Positions 7,689-17,623 of a DNA stretch of 64,000 bases are shown in pieces. The position numbers and the translations under genes are program-made. The notes beneath the pieces were generated by a model, which was not told where the DNA came from, ran no database searches, and saw only the letters and a program-made list of their open reading frames with translations. Within the stretch, counting starts at the first letter, position 1; each line of letters opens with the position of its first letter. Origin of the DNA: Azohydromonas caseinilytica. Its GTDB lineage: Bacteria > Pseudomonadota > Gammaproteobacteria > Burkholderiales > Burkholderiaceae_C. The stretch lies in contig NZ_JABBFW010000005.1 of the NCBI RefSeq assembly GCF_012927045.1, positions 186,001 to 250,000 on the forward strand. Direction: 5' to 3'.

Positions 7689-10601
7689 CTACCCGCACAC
7701 CCCCACGTACCCGCAGGCCGTGCAGAAGTCGCAGCCGTCCTTGTGGATGACGGTGGCGTTGCCGCATTCCGGGCAGGGCTTGCCGGCCATGGGGCTGACG
7801 CTGGCGCCGGCGACGCGGCCGGGCGTGGGGCTCTCCAGGATGCCCATCTCGCGCATCGGGTAGCCCTGCTCGTCCAGCAGCCCGAGCATGGCGTAGCGGT
7901 GGATGATCAGCCGCGCGATGTAGGCCACCGTGCTGGGCCACACCTGCTGGCGCCGCTCGCCCGGCACCGGGGCCATGAAGTGGCCCAGCGGCTCGCCCAC
8001 GTTGAGCAGCTTGCGCAGCTTCATGCCGATCCAGGCCGGGTCCAGCACCCTCATGTCCAGCGACAGCAGCCGCGCCAGCCCGTCCAGCGCGCGCGGGTAG
8101 TTGCCGGCGAAACCGACGGCGCAGGGCCGCGTCACCGAGCCGCCGTCCCCGTCCTTGGCCGCCAGCGTCACTTCCTTGAGCGTCAGGGTGAAGGTCTCGC
8201 CGGTGGCGGGGTTGTCCACGTCCACGGCCCAGGCCAGCGTGCCGGAGGTGCCGGTGCGCGGCTCCTCGCGGCTGAACATGGCGTCCAGCACGGGCGTCGG
8301 CCCGGCCTCGGCGGCCTCGCCCAGGGCGCCGAGCTGCTCGCAGCGCCAGCGCACCACGGCCGCGGTGGCGGCCACCACGCCGGGGAAGAGCCGGCGCTCG
8401 CCATGCGGCGGGAACGGCATCTCGAAGGCCCGCTCCTCGGCCACCGTCGCCAGCGCATCGAGTTTCAATTTCAGCCAGGCGGCGTCGTTGGCGCGCATGT
8501 CCATGGACAGGGTCTTGGCCAGCGCCGCCAAGCCGCGCGGCTGCTCCGCGCCGTTGACCCAGATCTCGAAGGGCAGCGTCTTGCCGAACAGGCCCAGCCC
8601 CGGTCCCTCGGCCGGCAGCTCGCCCACGAACAGCGCGAACTCGCCGTGGGGGTGCTTGATCATGTAGGTCCACGACGGGTTGCCCGCGCTCAGCTCCGGG
8701 CGCCCGGGCCAGCGCAGCGAGGCCAGCACCGGCGCGGGCAGCCGCTCCAGGCGCAGGCGCTGGTTCATGCCGGTGTCGCCCTGCAGCGGCTCGGGCTTGG
8801 CGCTGGTGGGCGTGCCCACGCTCAGCACCGCGCCCAGCACGTTGTTGGGCCGGTAGGTGGCCAAGCCCTTGAGGCCGGACTTCCAGGCCGTCAGGTACAG
8901 GCCCTGGAAGTCGGCATAGGGGTAGTCCTCGGGCACGTTGACGGTCTTGCTGATGGAGGTGTCGATGTACGGCGCCACGGCCGCCACCATTGCCGCATGG
9001 GCCTCGGCGCTCATCTCCAGCGCGGTGACGAAGCTGCGCGGCAGCGGCGCGTCGATGCCGTGCAGGTGGCGGTACAGGCGCCAGGCATGGTCCTCCACCG
9101 CGTACTCCTTGAAGCCGCCGTCGGCCATGCGCTTGCGCCGCGTGTAGCTCCAGCTGAAGGGCGGCTCGATGCCGTTGCTGGCGTTGTCGGCGAAGGCCAG
9201 GCTGATGGTGCCCGTGGGCGCGATGGACAGCAGGTGCGAGTTGCGCAGCCCGTGCGCGCGGATGCGCTCCTTGAGCGCCGCCGGCAGCCGCGAGGCGAAG
9301 CTGCCCTTGCGCAGGTAGAGGTCGGCGTTGAAGAGCGGGAAGGCGCCGCGCTCCCGGGCCAGCTCGACCGAGGCCGCATAGGCCGCGTCGCGCATGACCT
9401 CGCTGATGCGCCGCGCCATCTCGCGCGCGGGCTCCTCGTCGTAGCGCAGGTTGAGCATCGCCAGCGCGTCGCCCAGCCCCGTGAAGCCCAGGCCGACGCG
9501 GCGCTTGCTGGCCGCCTCCTGTGCCTGCTGCGGCAGCGGCCAGACGGTGACGTCGAGCACGTTGTCGAGCATGCGGGTGGCCGACGTTACGGTCTCAACA
9601 AAAGCCGCCTCGTCGAAGCGGGCCCGAGGCGAGAATGGATCGCTCACAAACACCGTCAGATTGACGCTGCCGAGGCAGCAACAACCATAACTTGGAAGTG
9701 GCTGTTCGCCGCAGGGGTTGGTCGCCGCGATCGTCTCGCAGTACCCCAGGTTGTTGTCCACGTTGATGCGGTCCAGGAACAGCACGCCCGGCTCGGCGTG
9801 GTCGTAGGTGCTGCGCATGATCTGGTCCCACAGCGCGCGCGCGGGCAGCTTGCGGTACACCCACAGCCCGTCGCCGCGCTGGTAGGCGCCGGCGGCCTTC
9901 AGGGCCTCGCCCGGCGCGGCGCGGTGCACCAGCTCGACCTCGGCGTCGTCCACCACGGACTGCATGAAGGCGTCGGTGACGCCCACCGAGATGTTGAAGT
10001 TCTTCAGGTCGCCCTCGTCCTTGGCATGGATGAAGCCTTCGATGTCCGGGTGGTCGCAGCGCAGCACGCCCATCTGCGCGCCGCGGCGGCTGCCGGCGCT
10101 CTCCACCGTCTCGCAGCTGCGGTCGAACACGCGCATGTAGCTCACGGGCCCCGAGGCGTTGCTGCGCGTGCTCGCCACCCAGGCGCCGGCGGGGCGGATG
10201 CGCGAGAAGTCGTAGCCCACGCCGCCGCCGCGGCGCATGGTCTCGGCCGCCTCGGTCAGCGCGGTGTAGATGCCGGGAAAGCCGTCCTCGGCCACGGCGA
10301 TGGAGTCGCCCACCGGTTGAACGAAGCAGTTGATGAGCGTGGCGCTGAGGTCCGTGCCCGCGGCGGAGTTGATGCGCCCGGCGGGCACGAAACCGTGGCG
10401 CTGCGCCTCCAGGAAGCGCTGCTCCCAGTGAGCGCGCGCTTCGGGCGCCTCCACCGCGGCCAGCGCGCGCGCCACGCGCGCGCGCACTTCGTCCACGCTG
10501 CGTTCGCCGTCCTTGGCGTATTTCTCCAGCAGCACCTCCTGGCTGATGGGCTGCGCCGGCAGGTTGGCGACGGTGGGTTGGCCGAGGGTGGATTCGCTCA
10601 T
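7689..10601 (-). CDS. nrdJ: Adenosylcobalamin-dependent ribonucleotide reductase (class II)
   Basis: This 970-residue class II ribonucleotide reductase reduces ribonucleoside diphosphates using adenosylcobalamin, without oxygen, which suits a denitrifier. The substrate-binding and radical-site region [17 protein letters not shown] is intact, and the C-terminus carries the redox and zinc-ribbon-like pairs CPECG and CTACG followed by GVCG. The start MSESTLGQ is chosen over longer upstream options because those run through terminator-like hairpins. A patch at about residues 300-337 (9591-9705) uses noticeably lower-GC codons than the rest although the protein stays conserved. It lies downstream of nirE/cobA on the same strand, separated by a 281-bp structured spacer. 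Confidence 0.95.
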   Translation of the reverse strand: MSESTLGQPTVANLPAQPISQEVLLEKYAKDGERSVDEVRARVARALAAVEAPEARAHWEQRFLEAQRHGFVPAGRINSAAGTDLSATLINCFVQPVGDSIAVAEDGFPGIYTALTEAAETMRRGGGVGYDFSRIRPAGAWVASTRSNASGPVSYMRVFDRSCETVESAGSRRGAQMGVLRCDHPDIEGFIHAKDEGDLKNFNISVGVTDAFMQSVVDDAEVELVHRAAPGEALKAAGAYQRGDGLWVYRKLPARALWDQIMRSTYDHAEPGVLFLDRINVDNNLGYCETIAATNPCGEQPLPSYGCCCLGSVNLTVFVSDPFSPRARFDEAAFVETVTSATRMLDNVLDVTVWPLPQQAQEAASKRRVGLGFTGLGDALAMLNLRYDEEPAREMARRISEVMRDAAYAASVELARERGAFPLFNADLYLRKGSFASRLPAALKERIRAHGLRNSHLLSIAPTGTISLAFADNASNGIEPPFSWSYTRRKRMADGGFKEYAVEDHAWRLYRHLHGIDAPLPRSFVTALEMSAEAHAAMVAAVAPYIDTSISKTVNVPEDYPYADFQGLYLTAWKSGLKGLATYRPNNVLGAVLSVGTPTSAKPEPLQGDTGMNQRLRLERLPAPVLASLRWPGRPELSAGNPSWTYMIKHPHGEFALFVGELPAEGPGLGLFGKTLPFEIWVNGAEQPRGLAALAKTLSMDMRANDAAWLKLKLDALATVAEERAFEMPFPPHGERRLFPGVVAATAAVVRWRCEQLGALGEAAEAGPTPVLDAMFSREEPRTGTSGTLAWAVDVDNPATGETFTLTLKEVTLAAKDGDGGSVTRPCAVGFAGNYPRALDGLARLLSLDMRVLDPAWIGMKLRKLLNVGEPLGHFMAPVPGERRQQVWPSTVAYIARLIIHRYAMLGLLDEQGYPMREMGILESPTPGRVAGASVSPMAGKPCPECGNATVIHKDGCDFCTACGYVGVCG

Positions 10602-10737
10602 CGAAGAACTCCCAATCGGGCCCGCCGCGGCGCGGGCCGGGTACGAGGTGGCGGGGGCAGTATCACCGGCGGCCAGCCTCCAGAGAAACGGCAGTCCGCA
10701 TGCCTGTTGCAGTGGCGCAAAGCGGCTTGCCATGAAG

Positions 10738-10763
10738 AAAAAAGGGCCGGCAATGCCGGCCCC
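10738..10763 (-). terminator. Rho-independent terminator
   Basis: On the minus strand an 8-bp perfect stem (gggccggc with its complement, 10744-10751 and 10755-10762) with a 3-base loop is followed by six Ts. It would end transcription coming from nirE/cobA, or attenuate a nrdJ leader. Confidence 0.8.
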
Positions 10764-10817
10764 GTAACGCCACCGCGGCCGGCCGGAGCCGGCGGGCGGT
10801 GCACGAAGGGTGGACAC

Positions 10818-10844
10818 AAAAAACAAGCGGTTGCCTTACCCGCT
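10818..10844 (-). terminator. Weak terminator-like hairpin after nirE/cobA
   Basis: On the minus strand the stem agcgg/ccgct with a 9-base loop is followed by a T-rich tract (ttgtttttt). It lies about 40 bp after the nirE/cobA stop and is likely a first, weaker terminator. Confidence 0.5.
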
Positions 10845-10882
10845 CAGGTTCCTCCTTCAGGTCAACGGGATCACGAAAGTCC

Positions 10883-11737
10883 TCACGAAAAGACGGCTTG
10901 GCCGCGCGGCGCCAGTTGGGCATGCAGCGCGACCACGCCGCCGACGATCAGCAGCGCCGGCGGGCGCACCTCGTGCAGCCGTGCCAGCACCGGCAGCGTC
11001 TGCAGCGTGCCCACCACGCGGCGGCTGCCCGGCTGCGAGGCGCGCTCCACCAGCGCCGCGGGCGTGTCCGCGGCCAGGCCGTGCAGCATCAGTTGCGCGC
11101 ACACCGTGGGCAGCGTGCCCACGCCCATGTAGATCACCACGGTCTGGCGCGGTCGCGCCAGCGCGGCCCAATCCATGTCCAGGATGTCGGTGTTGTCGGC
11201 GCGGCGGTGGCCGGTGGCCAGCACCACCGAGGCGGCATGGTCGCGGTGCGTCAGCGGCATGCCGGACTCGGCCGCGGCGGCCTGCGCCGCGCTGATGCCG
11301 GGCACCACCTCGAAGGGCACGCCCGCGGCGGCCAGCGCCTGCACCTCCTCGCCGCCGCGGCCGAAGATGTAGGGGTCGCCGCCCTTGAGCCGCACCAGCG
11401 CGCGCCCGCTGCGCGCCAGCCGCACCATCAGCGCGCAGATGTCCTCCTGCGGCAGCGTGTGGTGCGCGCTTTCCTTGCCCACGTAGATCAGGTCCGCGCC
11501 CGTCGGCACCAGGCGCAGCACCTCGCGCGACACCAGGTGGTCGTACAGCACCAGAGAGGCGCCGCGCAGCGCGCGCTCGGCGCGCACGGTCAGCAGGTCC
11601 GGGTCGCCGGGGCCGGCGCCCACCAGCGTGACGCGGGCCGCGCGCGGCGCCAGCGCAGCCGGCGCGGGGCTGAAGTGCAGCGGTTCGTCGAGGACGCTCA
11701 TGGCGGGGCCGTTCGTGTCGTTTGCGTTGGTTGCCAT
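10883..11737 (-). CDS. nirE: Uroporphyrinogen-III C-methyltransferase (NirE/CobA)
   Basis: This 284-residue SUMT methylates uroporphyrinogen III twice with SAM to precorrin-2, the shared precursor of siroheme, cobalamin and heme d1. SAM-binding motifs VGAGPGDPD (residues 39-47) and GGDPYIFGRGGEE (119-131) are intact. It has no CysG-type oxidase/ferrochelatase extension, as expected for stand-alone NirE or CobA. Divergent placement next to nirS and the complete heme d1 gene set argues for the NirE role; nrdJ, a B12-dependent enzyme, lies downstream, so a cobalamin role cannot be excluded. A start 12 residues later (Met13) is possible. The Dnr box at 11764-11777 is only 27 bp from this start and is placed for nirS. 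Confidence 0.9.
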   Translation of the reverse strand: MATNANDTNGPAMSVLDEPLHFSPAPAALAPRAARVTLVGAGPGDPDLLTVRAERALRGASLVLYDHLVSREVLRLVPTGADLIYVGKESAHHTLPQEDICALMVRLARSGRALVRLKGGDPYIFGRGGEEVQALAAAGVPFEVVPGISAAQAAAAESGMPLTHRDHAASVVLATGHRRADNTDILDMDWAALARPRQTVVIYMGVGTLPTVCAQLMLHGLAADTPAALVERASQPGSRRVVGTLQTLPVLARLHEVRPPALLIVGGVVALHAQLAPRGQAVFS

Positions 11738-11763
11738 GGTTCCGCGAGGCCGCGCCGGCGTCC

Positions 11764-13585
<1,822 letters not shown>

Positions 13586-13623
13586 GCGTCGCTGTTGAGC
13601 CTGCAACGGGCTGATGCCTGGCC

Positions 13624-13651
13624 CTCCCCTCGCCCGCTTGCGGGAGAGGGG
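13624..13651. repeat. Palindromic intergenic repeat, family B, copy 1
   Basis: The core is ctcccctcgcccgc, a short spacer, then gcgggagagggg, forming a hairpin in the nirS-nirM gap. The similarity extends to 13663 (gcaggggtgaggg). A second copy is at 48841-48869. Elements of this sequence are common intergenic repeats in Burkholderiales. Within the operon the hairpin could stabilise the 3' end of nirS mRNA. Confidence 0.7.
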
Positions 13652-13690
13652 CAGGGGTGAGGGCCGCAGCCCCGCCAAGGACACACCACC

Positions 13691-14005
13691 ATGAGATCCC
13701 TGCTGATCGCCACCGCCGCCGCAACCGCGGCGCTGCTGAGCGCCCCCGCCTTCGCCGATGCCGACGCGGCGCTGAACAAGGCCGGCTGCATGGCCTGCCA
13801 TGCCAAGGACAAGAAGCTCGTCGGCCCGGCCTTCAAGGACATCGCCGTCAAGTACAAGGGCCAGGACGCCGTGGCCCAGCTCACGGCCAAGGTGCGCAAG
13901 GGCGGCGCGGGCAGCTTCGGCCCGATCCCCATGCCGCCGCACGACGCCGCCAAGATTGGCGACGCCGACCTGCAGGCCGTGGTCGAGCAGATCCTCAAGT
14001 CCTGA
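13691..14005 (+). CDS. nirM: Cytochrome c551/c552 electron donor
   Basis: This 104-residue class I cytochrome c has a signal peptide (residues 1-22, ending PAFA), one heme site CMACH (Cys33, Cys36, His37) and the axial Met in PIPMPPH. It is the size of Pseudomonas cytochrome c551. As a soluble periplasmic carrier it would pass electrons to NirS and possibly NorC. It lies 105 bp after nirS, with a palindromic repeat in the gap, and 16 bp before nirC. Confidence 0.93.
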   Translation: MRSLLIATAAATAALLSAPAFADADAALNKAGCMACHAKDKKLVGPAFKDIAVKYKGQDAVAQLTAKVRKGGAGSFGPIPMPPHDAAKIGDADLQAVVEQILKS

Positions 14006-14021
14006 GAACGGGCCGACGACC

Positions 14022-14360
14022 ATGAAGCCGCTGCTGTCCGCCCTGGCGCTGGCGCTCGCCTGCGCCGGCGCGCCGGCCCAGGAGGCCGCGCCGCAGCCCG
14101 GGGCCGCGCGCCAGGCGCAGCTGCTGCGGTTGCTGCGCCAGGACTGCGGCTCCTGCCACGGCATGCGGCTCACCGGCGGGCTCGGCCCCGCCCTCACGCG
14201 CCAGGCGCTGGCGCAGATACCGCCGGACAGCCTGGCCGCCACCATCTTTCACGGCCGGCCGGGCACGCCCATGCCCGGCTGGAGCAGCTTCATGAGCGCC
14301 GAGGAGGCGCAATGGCTCGCCCAGCGCCTGCGCGCGGGCGTGCCGGAGGAATCGCGATGA
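14022..14360 (+). CDS. nirC: NirC-like monoheme cytochrome c
   Basis: This 112-residue periplasmic cytochrome has a signal peptide (cleavage near residue 20, GAPAQ) and one heme motif CGSCH (Cys42, Cys45, His46). A C-terminal PMPGWSSFMS element supplies the axial Met. Position between nirM and nirF fits NirC, a small cytochrome needed for the last steps of heme d1 maturation and able to donate electrons to NirS. Its stop overlaps the nirF start in an ATGA junction, indicating translational coupling. Confidence 0.88.
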   Translation: MKPLLSALALALACAGAPAQEAAPQPGAARQAQLLRLLRQDCGSCHGMRLTGGLGPALTRQALAQIPPDSLAATIFHGRPGTPMPGWSSFMSAEEAQWLAQRLRAGVPEESR

Positions 14361-15565
14361 TCAACCGCCGCCAGTGGCTGCAGTCCGCCGCCGGCAGCGC
14401 CGCGCTGGCCGGCCTGGCCGGCTGCGCCACGCCGTCCCTGCTCTCCCCCGCCACGCCCTCCACCGGCACCGGCGACCTCGGCGTGGTGGTCGAGCGCGCC
14501 GATGGCAAGCTCGCCATCGTCAACACCAGCCGGCCGCGCGTGCTGGCCGAGGTCGCCGGCCTGGGCGACCTCTCGCACGCCTCGGTGGTGTTCTCGCGTG
14601 ACGGCGCCAGCGCCTTCGTCTTCGGCCGCGATGGCGCCCTGAGCCGCGTGGACCTGCTGCAGCAAAGGATCACCGGCCGCGTGCTGCAGGCCGGCAACTC
14701 CATCGGCGGCGCCATCTCGCAGGACGGCCGCCTCGTCGCCGCGCAGAACTACCAGCCCGGCGGCATCAAGGTGTTCGACGCGCACACGCTGGCGCTGGTG
14801 GCCGACATCCCGGCCGCCGATGCCGATGGCAAGCCTTCGCGCGTGGTGGGCCTGGCCGACCTGCCGGGCCACCGCTTCATCTACTCGCTGTTCGATGCGG
14901 GCGAAATCTGGATCGCGGACCTCGCCGATCCCAAGTCGCCCCAGCTCACGAAATTCCGCGACGTGGGCAAACAACCCTACGACGCGCTGGTTACCCCCGA
15001 CGGCCGCCACTACATCGCCGGCCTGTTCGGCGAGGACGGGCTGGCGCTGATCGACCTGTGGGAGGCGCAGCCGCGTGCGCGCCGCATCCTGGCCGGCTAC
15101 GGCCGCGGCGAGGCGCCGCTGCCGGTGTTCAAGATGCCGCACCTGCGCGGCTGGGCCGTGGCCGGGCGCCGCGCCTACCTGCCCGCCATCGGGCGCCACG
15201 AGGTGCTGGTGGTGGACACCGAGAGCTGGACCGAGGTCGGCCGCATCCCCGTGGCCGGGCAGCCGGTGTTCGTGATGGCGCGCCCCGACGGGCGCCAGGT
15301 GTGGGTGAACTTCGCCGTGCCCGACTACCACCGCGTGCAGGTCATCGACACGCCCACGCAGCGCGTGGTGCGCACGCTGGAGCCCGGCGCCGCGGTGCTG
15401 CACCTGGAGTTCACGCCGCGCGGCGAGGCGGTGTGGATCAGCTCGCGCGACGCCAATCGCGTCTCGGTGGTCGCCACCGACAGCTTCGAAACGCTGGCGC
15501 AGCTGCCGCTGGCCTCGCCCAGCGGCATCTTCTTCACCAGCCGCGCCGGGAGGGTGGGACTGTGA
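14357..15565 (+). CDS. nirF: Heme d1 biosynthesis protein NirF
   Basis: This 402-residue protein resembles the propeller domain of NirS but has no cytochrome c domain. NirF acts in the periplasm in a late step of heme d1 synthesis. The N-terminus starts MINRRQWLQSAAGSAALAGL and then AGC, combining a twin-arginine-like pair (Arg4-Arg5) with a lipobox Cys23, so it may be a Tat-exported lipoprotein. Repeats such as DGRHYIAGLFGEDGLALIDLW are typical propeller blades. It overlaps nirC (ATGA) and the following gene (GTGA). Confidence 0.93.
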   Translation: MINRRQWLQSAAGSAALAGLAGCATPSLLSPATPSTGTGDLGVVVERADGKLAIVNTSRPRVLAEVAGLGDLSHASVVFSRDGASAFVFGRDGALSRVDLLQQRITGRVLQAGNSIGGAISQDGRLVAAQNYQPGGIKVFDAHTLALVADIPAADADGKPSRVVGLADLPGHRFIYSLFDAGEIWIADLADPKSPQLTKFRDVGKQPYDALVTPDGRHYIAGLFGEDGLALIDLWEAQPRARRILAGYGRGEAPLPVFKMPHLRGWAVAGRRAYLPAIGRHEVLVVDTESWTEVGRIPVAGQPVFVMARPDGRQVWVNFAVPDYHRVQVIDTPTQRVVRTLEPGAAVLHLEFTPRGEAVWISSRDANRVSVVATDSFETLAQLPLASPSGIFFTSRAGRVGL

Positions 15566-16545
15566 GCACCGCCCTGCGCCTGCTCAACGACTGGCAGCAC
15601 GGCTTTCCGCTGCTGCCGCGTCCCTTCGAGGCCCTGGGCGCCGAGGTGGGCTGCGACGGCGCCGAGGTGCTGCGCCAATACCGCGCGCTGCGGGCCGAGG
15701 GCTCGCTCAGCCGCATCGGCGGCGTGTTTGCCGCGGGCGCGGGCGGCGCCGCGGCGCTGTGCGCCTACGCGGTGCCGCCGCAGCAGCTCGAGGCCGTGGC
15801 CGCCCTCGTGTCGGCGCACGCCGGCGTCAACCACAACTACGAGCGCGAGCACCGCTTCAACCTGTGGTTCGTGATGACGGGCAGCAGCCGCGCCGCGGTG
15901 GAGGCCGCCGTCGCCGGGCTGGATGTCGCCACCGGGCTGACGGCGCTGCGCCTGCCCATGCTGCGCGCCTACCGCATCGACCTCGGTTTCGACTTGCTGG
16001 GCGCCACGCGGCGCGGCGCGGGCCCGGCCCGGGCCACCACCGGCGCCGCGGTGGAAGCCATCGACCGCCCGCTGGCCGCGCTGGCCGGCGAGGGGCTGCC
16101 GCTGGCCGATGAGCCCTACGCCGCCTGGGCCGCGCAACTGGGCCGCGGCACCGGCGCGGTGCTCGGCACGCTGCGGGGCTGGCTGGCGCGCGGCACCCTG
16201 CGGCGCTTCGGCGTGGTGGTGCGCCACCACGAGCTGGGCTTCGACCAGAACGCGATGTGCGTGTTCGACGTGCCCGATGCGCAGGTCGATGCCGCCGGCG
16301 CGCTGCTGGCGCGGCAGGACGGCGTGACGCTGTGCTACCGCCGCGCCCGCGCCCCGGGCTGGCCCTTCAACCTCTACGCCATGGTGCATGGGCGCGAGCG
16401 CGCGCAGGTGCTGGCGCAGGTCGAGGCCGCCGCGGCGGCTGCCGGCCTGCTGTCCGGGCCGCGCGCCGTGCTCTTCAGCCGCCGCCGCTTCACCCAGCGC
16501 GGCGCGCGCTACTTCGGCACGCCGCAGGAGCTTCAACATGCCTGA
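15562..16545 (+). CDS. nirDL: Siroheme decarboxylase, NirD-NirL fusion
   Basis: This 327-residue cytoplasmic protein contains two AsnC/Lrp-like siroheme decarboxylase units. The first (about residues 1-150) has NYEREHRFNLWFV; the second (about 165-325) has CYRRARAPGWPFNLYAMVHG. In Pseudomonas these units are separate NirD and NirL polypeptides that decarboxylate siroheme to didecarboxysiroheme. Fused forms are known in other bacteria. It starts at GTG overlapping the nirF stop, and its 3' end overlaps the next gene by 8 bp. DL is assigned by gene order before the GH pair. No functional DNA-binding role is expected despite the HTH-like fold. Confidence 0.88.
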   Translation: MSTALRLLNDWQHGFPLLPRPFEALGAEVGCDGAEVLRQYRALRAEGSLSRIGGVFAAGAGGAAALCAYAVPPQQLEAVAALVSAHAGVNHNYEREHRFNLWFVMTGSSRAAVEAAVAGLDVATGLTALRLPMLRAYRIDLGFDLLGATRRGAGPARATTGAAVEAIDRPLAALAGEGLPLADEPYAAWAAQLGRGTGAVLGTLRGWLARGTLRRFGVVVRHHELGFDQNAMCVFDVPDAQVDAAGALLARQDGVTLCYRRARAPGWPFNLYAMVHGRERAQVLAQVEAAAAAAGLLSGPRAVLFSRRRFTQRGARYFGTPQELQHA

Positions 16546-17620
16546 TCAAGCCTCACTCCCGGCCGCCACCCGCTGCGCGGGCAACGACGGCCGCGCCCCG
16601 GACGCGCCGCAGCCACCGCTGAGCCTGGCCGACGCACTGCTGATCGAGGAACTGCACGGCGGCTTCCCGCTGTCGGAGCGCCCCTTTGCCGAGGTGGGAC
16701 AGCGCCTGGGCATGGGCGAGGCGCAGGTGATCCAGCGGCTGCACCGGCTGCTCGCGCGCGGGCTGCTCACGCGCTTCGGGCCGCTGTTCCAGATCGAGCG
16801 CGCCGGCGGCCTGTTCGTGCTGGCCGCCATGGAGGTGCCCGAGGAGCGCTTCGACGCCGTGGCCGCGCTGCTGCAGGCCATGCCCGAGGTGGCGCACAAC
16901 TACCGGCGCGAGCACCGGCTCAACATGTGGTTCGTGGTCGCGGGCGAGACGCCGGCGCTGGCGCAGGCGGCGCTGTCGCGCATCGGCCAGGCCACCGGGC
17001 TGCAGGTGCTGGCCTTCCCCAAGGAGCGCGAGTACCACGTCGAGCTGCGGCTGCCGCTGCGCGCCGCCGCCGGCGGCGAGGACGCGCCCTGCCCCAAGCA
17101 GCCGCTGCCCGTGCCGCAGGGCGACAGCCAGCCGCTCACCGACTTCGAGCGCGCGCTGGTGGCCGCCACGCAGAGCGGCCTGCCGCTGGTCGAGCGTCCC
17201 TACGAGGCCGTGGGCGCGGTGGTCGGGGCCGACGCGCTCGATGTGCGCCGCACGCTGGCCGACATGCTCGCGCGCGGCCTGATCCGCCGCATCGGCGCCG
17301 TGCCGCACCACGTGCGGCTGGGCTTCACCGCCAACGGCATGAGCGTGTGGGACGTGGACGACGCGCAGGTCGATGCGCTGGGCGAGGCCGTGGGCCGGCT
17401 GCCCGGCGTGAGCCACTGCTACCGCCGCCCGCGCCACGCGCCGGGCTGGCCCTACAACCTGTTCGCGATGCTGCACGGCCGCTCGCGCGAGGCGGTGCTG
17501 GCGCAGGCGCGCGGCATCGCCGAGCTGCTGGGGCCGGCCTGCCGCGGGCACGACATCCTGTTCAGCAGCGCGGTGCTCAAGAAGACCGGGCTGCGCCTTC
17601 ACCCCACCACCGGGGACTGA
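16538..17620 (+). CDS. nirGH: Siroheme decarboxylase, NirG-NirH fusion
   Basis: This 360-residue protein is a second two-unit siroheme decarboxylase. Unit one (about residues 28-180) has NYRREHRLNMWFV; unit two (about 205-355) has CYRRPRHAPGWPYNLFAMLHG. The linker (around DAPCPKQPLPVPQGD) is Pro-rich. It is clearly paralogous to the preceding gene but diverged, matching the separate NirG and NirH of Pseudomonas by order. Its first 27 residues are low-complexity and may not be structured. The gene overlaps nirDL by 8 bp and is 3 bp from nirJ, so all are coupled. Confidence 0.87.
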   Translation: MPDQASLPAATRCAGNDGRAPDAPQPPLSLADALLIEELHGGFPLSERPFAEVGQRLGMGEAQVIQRLHRLLARGLLTRFGPLFQIERAGGLFVLAAMEVPEERFDAVAALLQAMPEVAHNYRREHRLNMWFVVAGETPALAQAALSRIGQATGLQVLAFPKEREYHVELRLPLRAAAGGEDAPCPKQPLPVPQGDSQPLTDFERALVAATQSGLPLVERPYEAVGAVVGADALDVRRTLADMLARGLIRRIGAVPHHVRLGFTANGMSVWDVDDAQVDALGEAVGRLPGVSHCYRRPRHAPGWPYNLFAMLHGRSREAVLAQARGIAELLGPACRGHDILFSSAVLKKTGLRLHPTTGD

Positions 17621-17623
17621 GCC

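Larger units (their letters stand above)
10602..10882 (-). promoter_or_regulatory. Structured spacer between nirE/cobA and nrdJ (terminators and possible nrdJ leader)
   Basis: This 281-bp spacer has no gene. Read on the minus strand it contains a small hairpin plus U-run (10818-10844), a GC-rich stem-loop (about 10768-10800), a strong terminator hairpin with six Us (10738-10763), and then 135 bp before nrdJ. The first part could be tandem terminators for nirE/cobA. The rest must hold the nrdJ promoter and leader. Ribonucleotide reductase leaders can be riboswitch-controlled, but I could not match a known consensus in the right order. Confidence 0.5.

Noticed and set aside
10602-10740. Cobalamin-riboswitch-like words (gccactg and ctgcccccgcc on the minus strand) ahead of nrdJ
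   Set aside because: The two motifs occur in the reverse of the canonical order and too close together, without the supporting helices; probably chance. A covariance search would settle it.
10826-10870. Weak resemblance to the 3' half of a TPP riboswitch (acctga then gggtaa and gc-ccgc on the minus strand)
   Set aside because: The 5' half would have to lie inside nirE/cobA and is not found, and no thiamine gene is downstream.
7743-11132. Very long open frame on the plus strand opposite nrdJ and part of nirE/cobA
   Set aside because: It is an antisense shadow produced by high GC third positions of the real genes; the protein is His/Arg/Ala-rich low complexity without family motifs.
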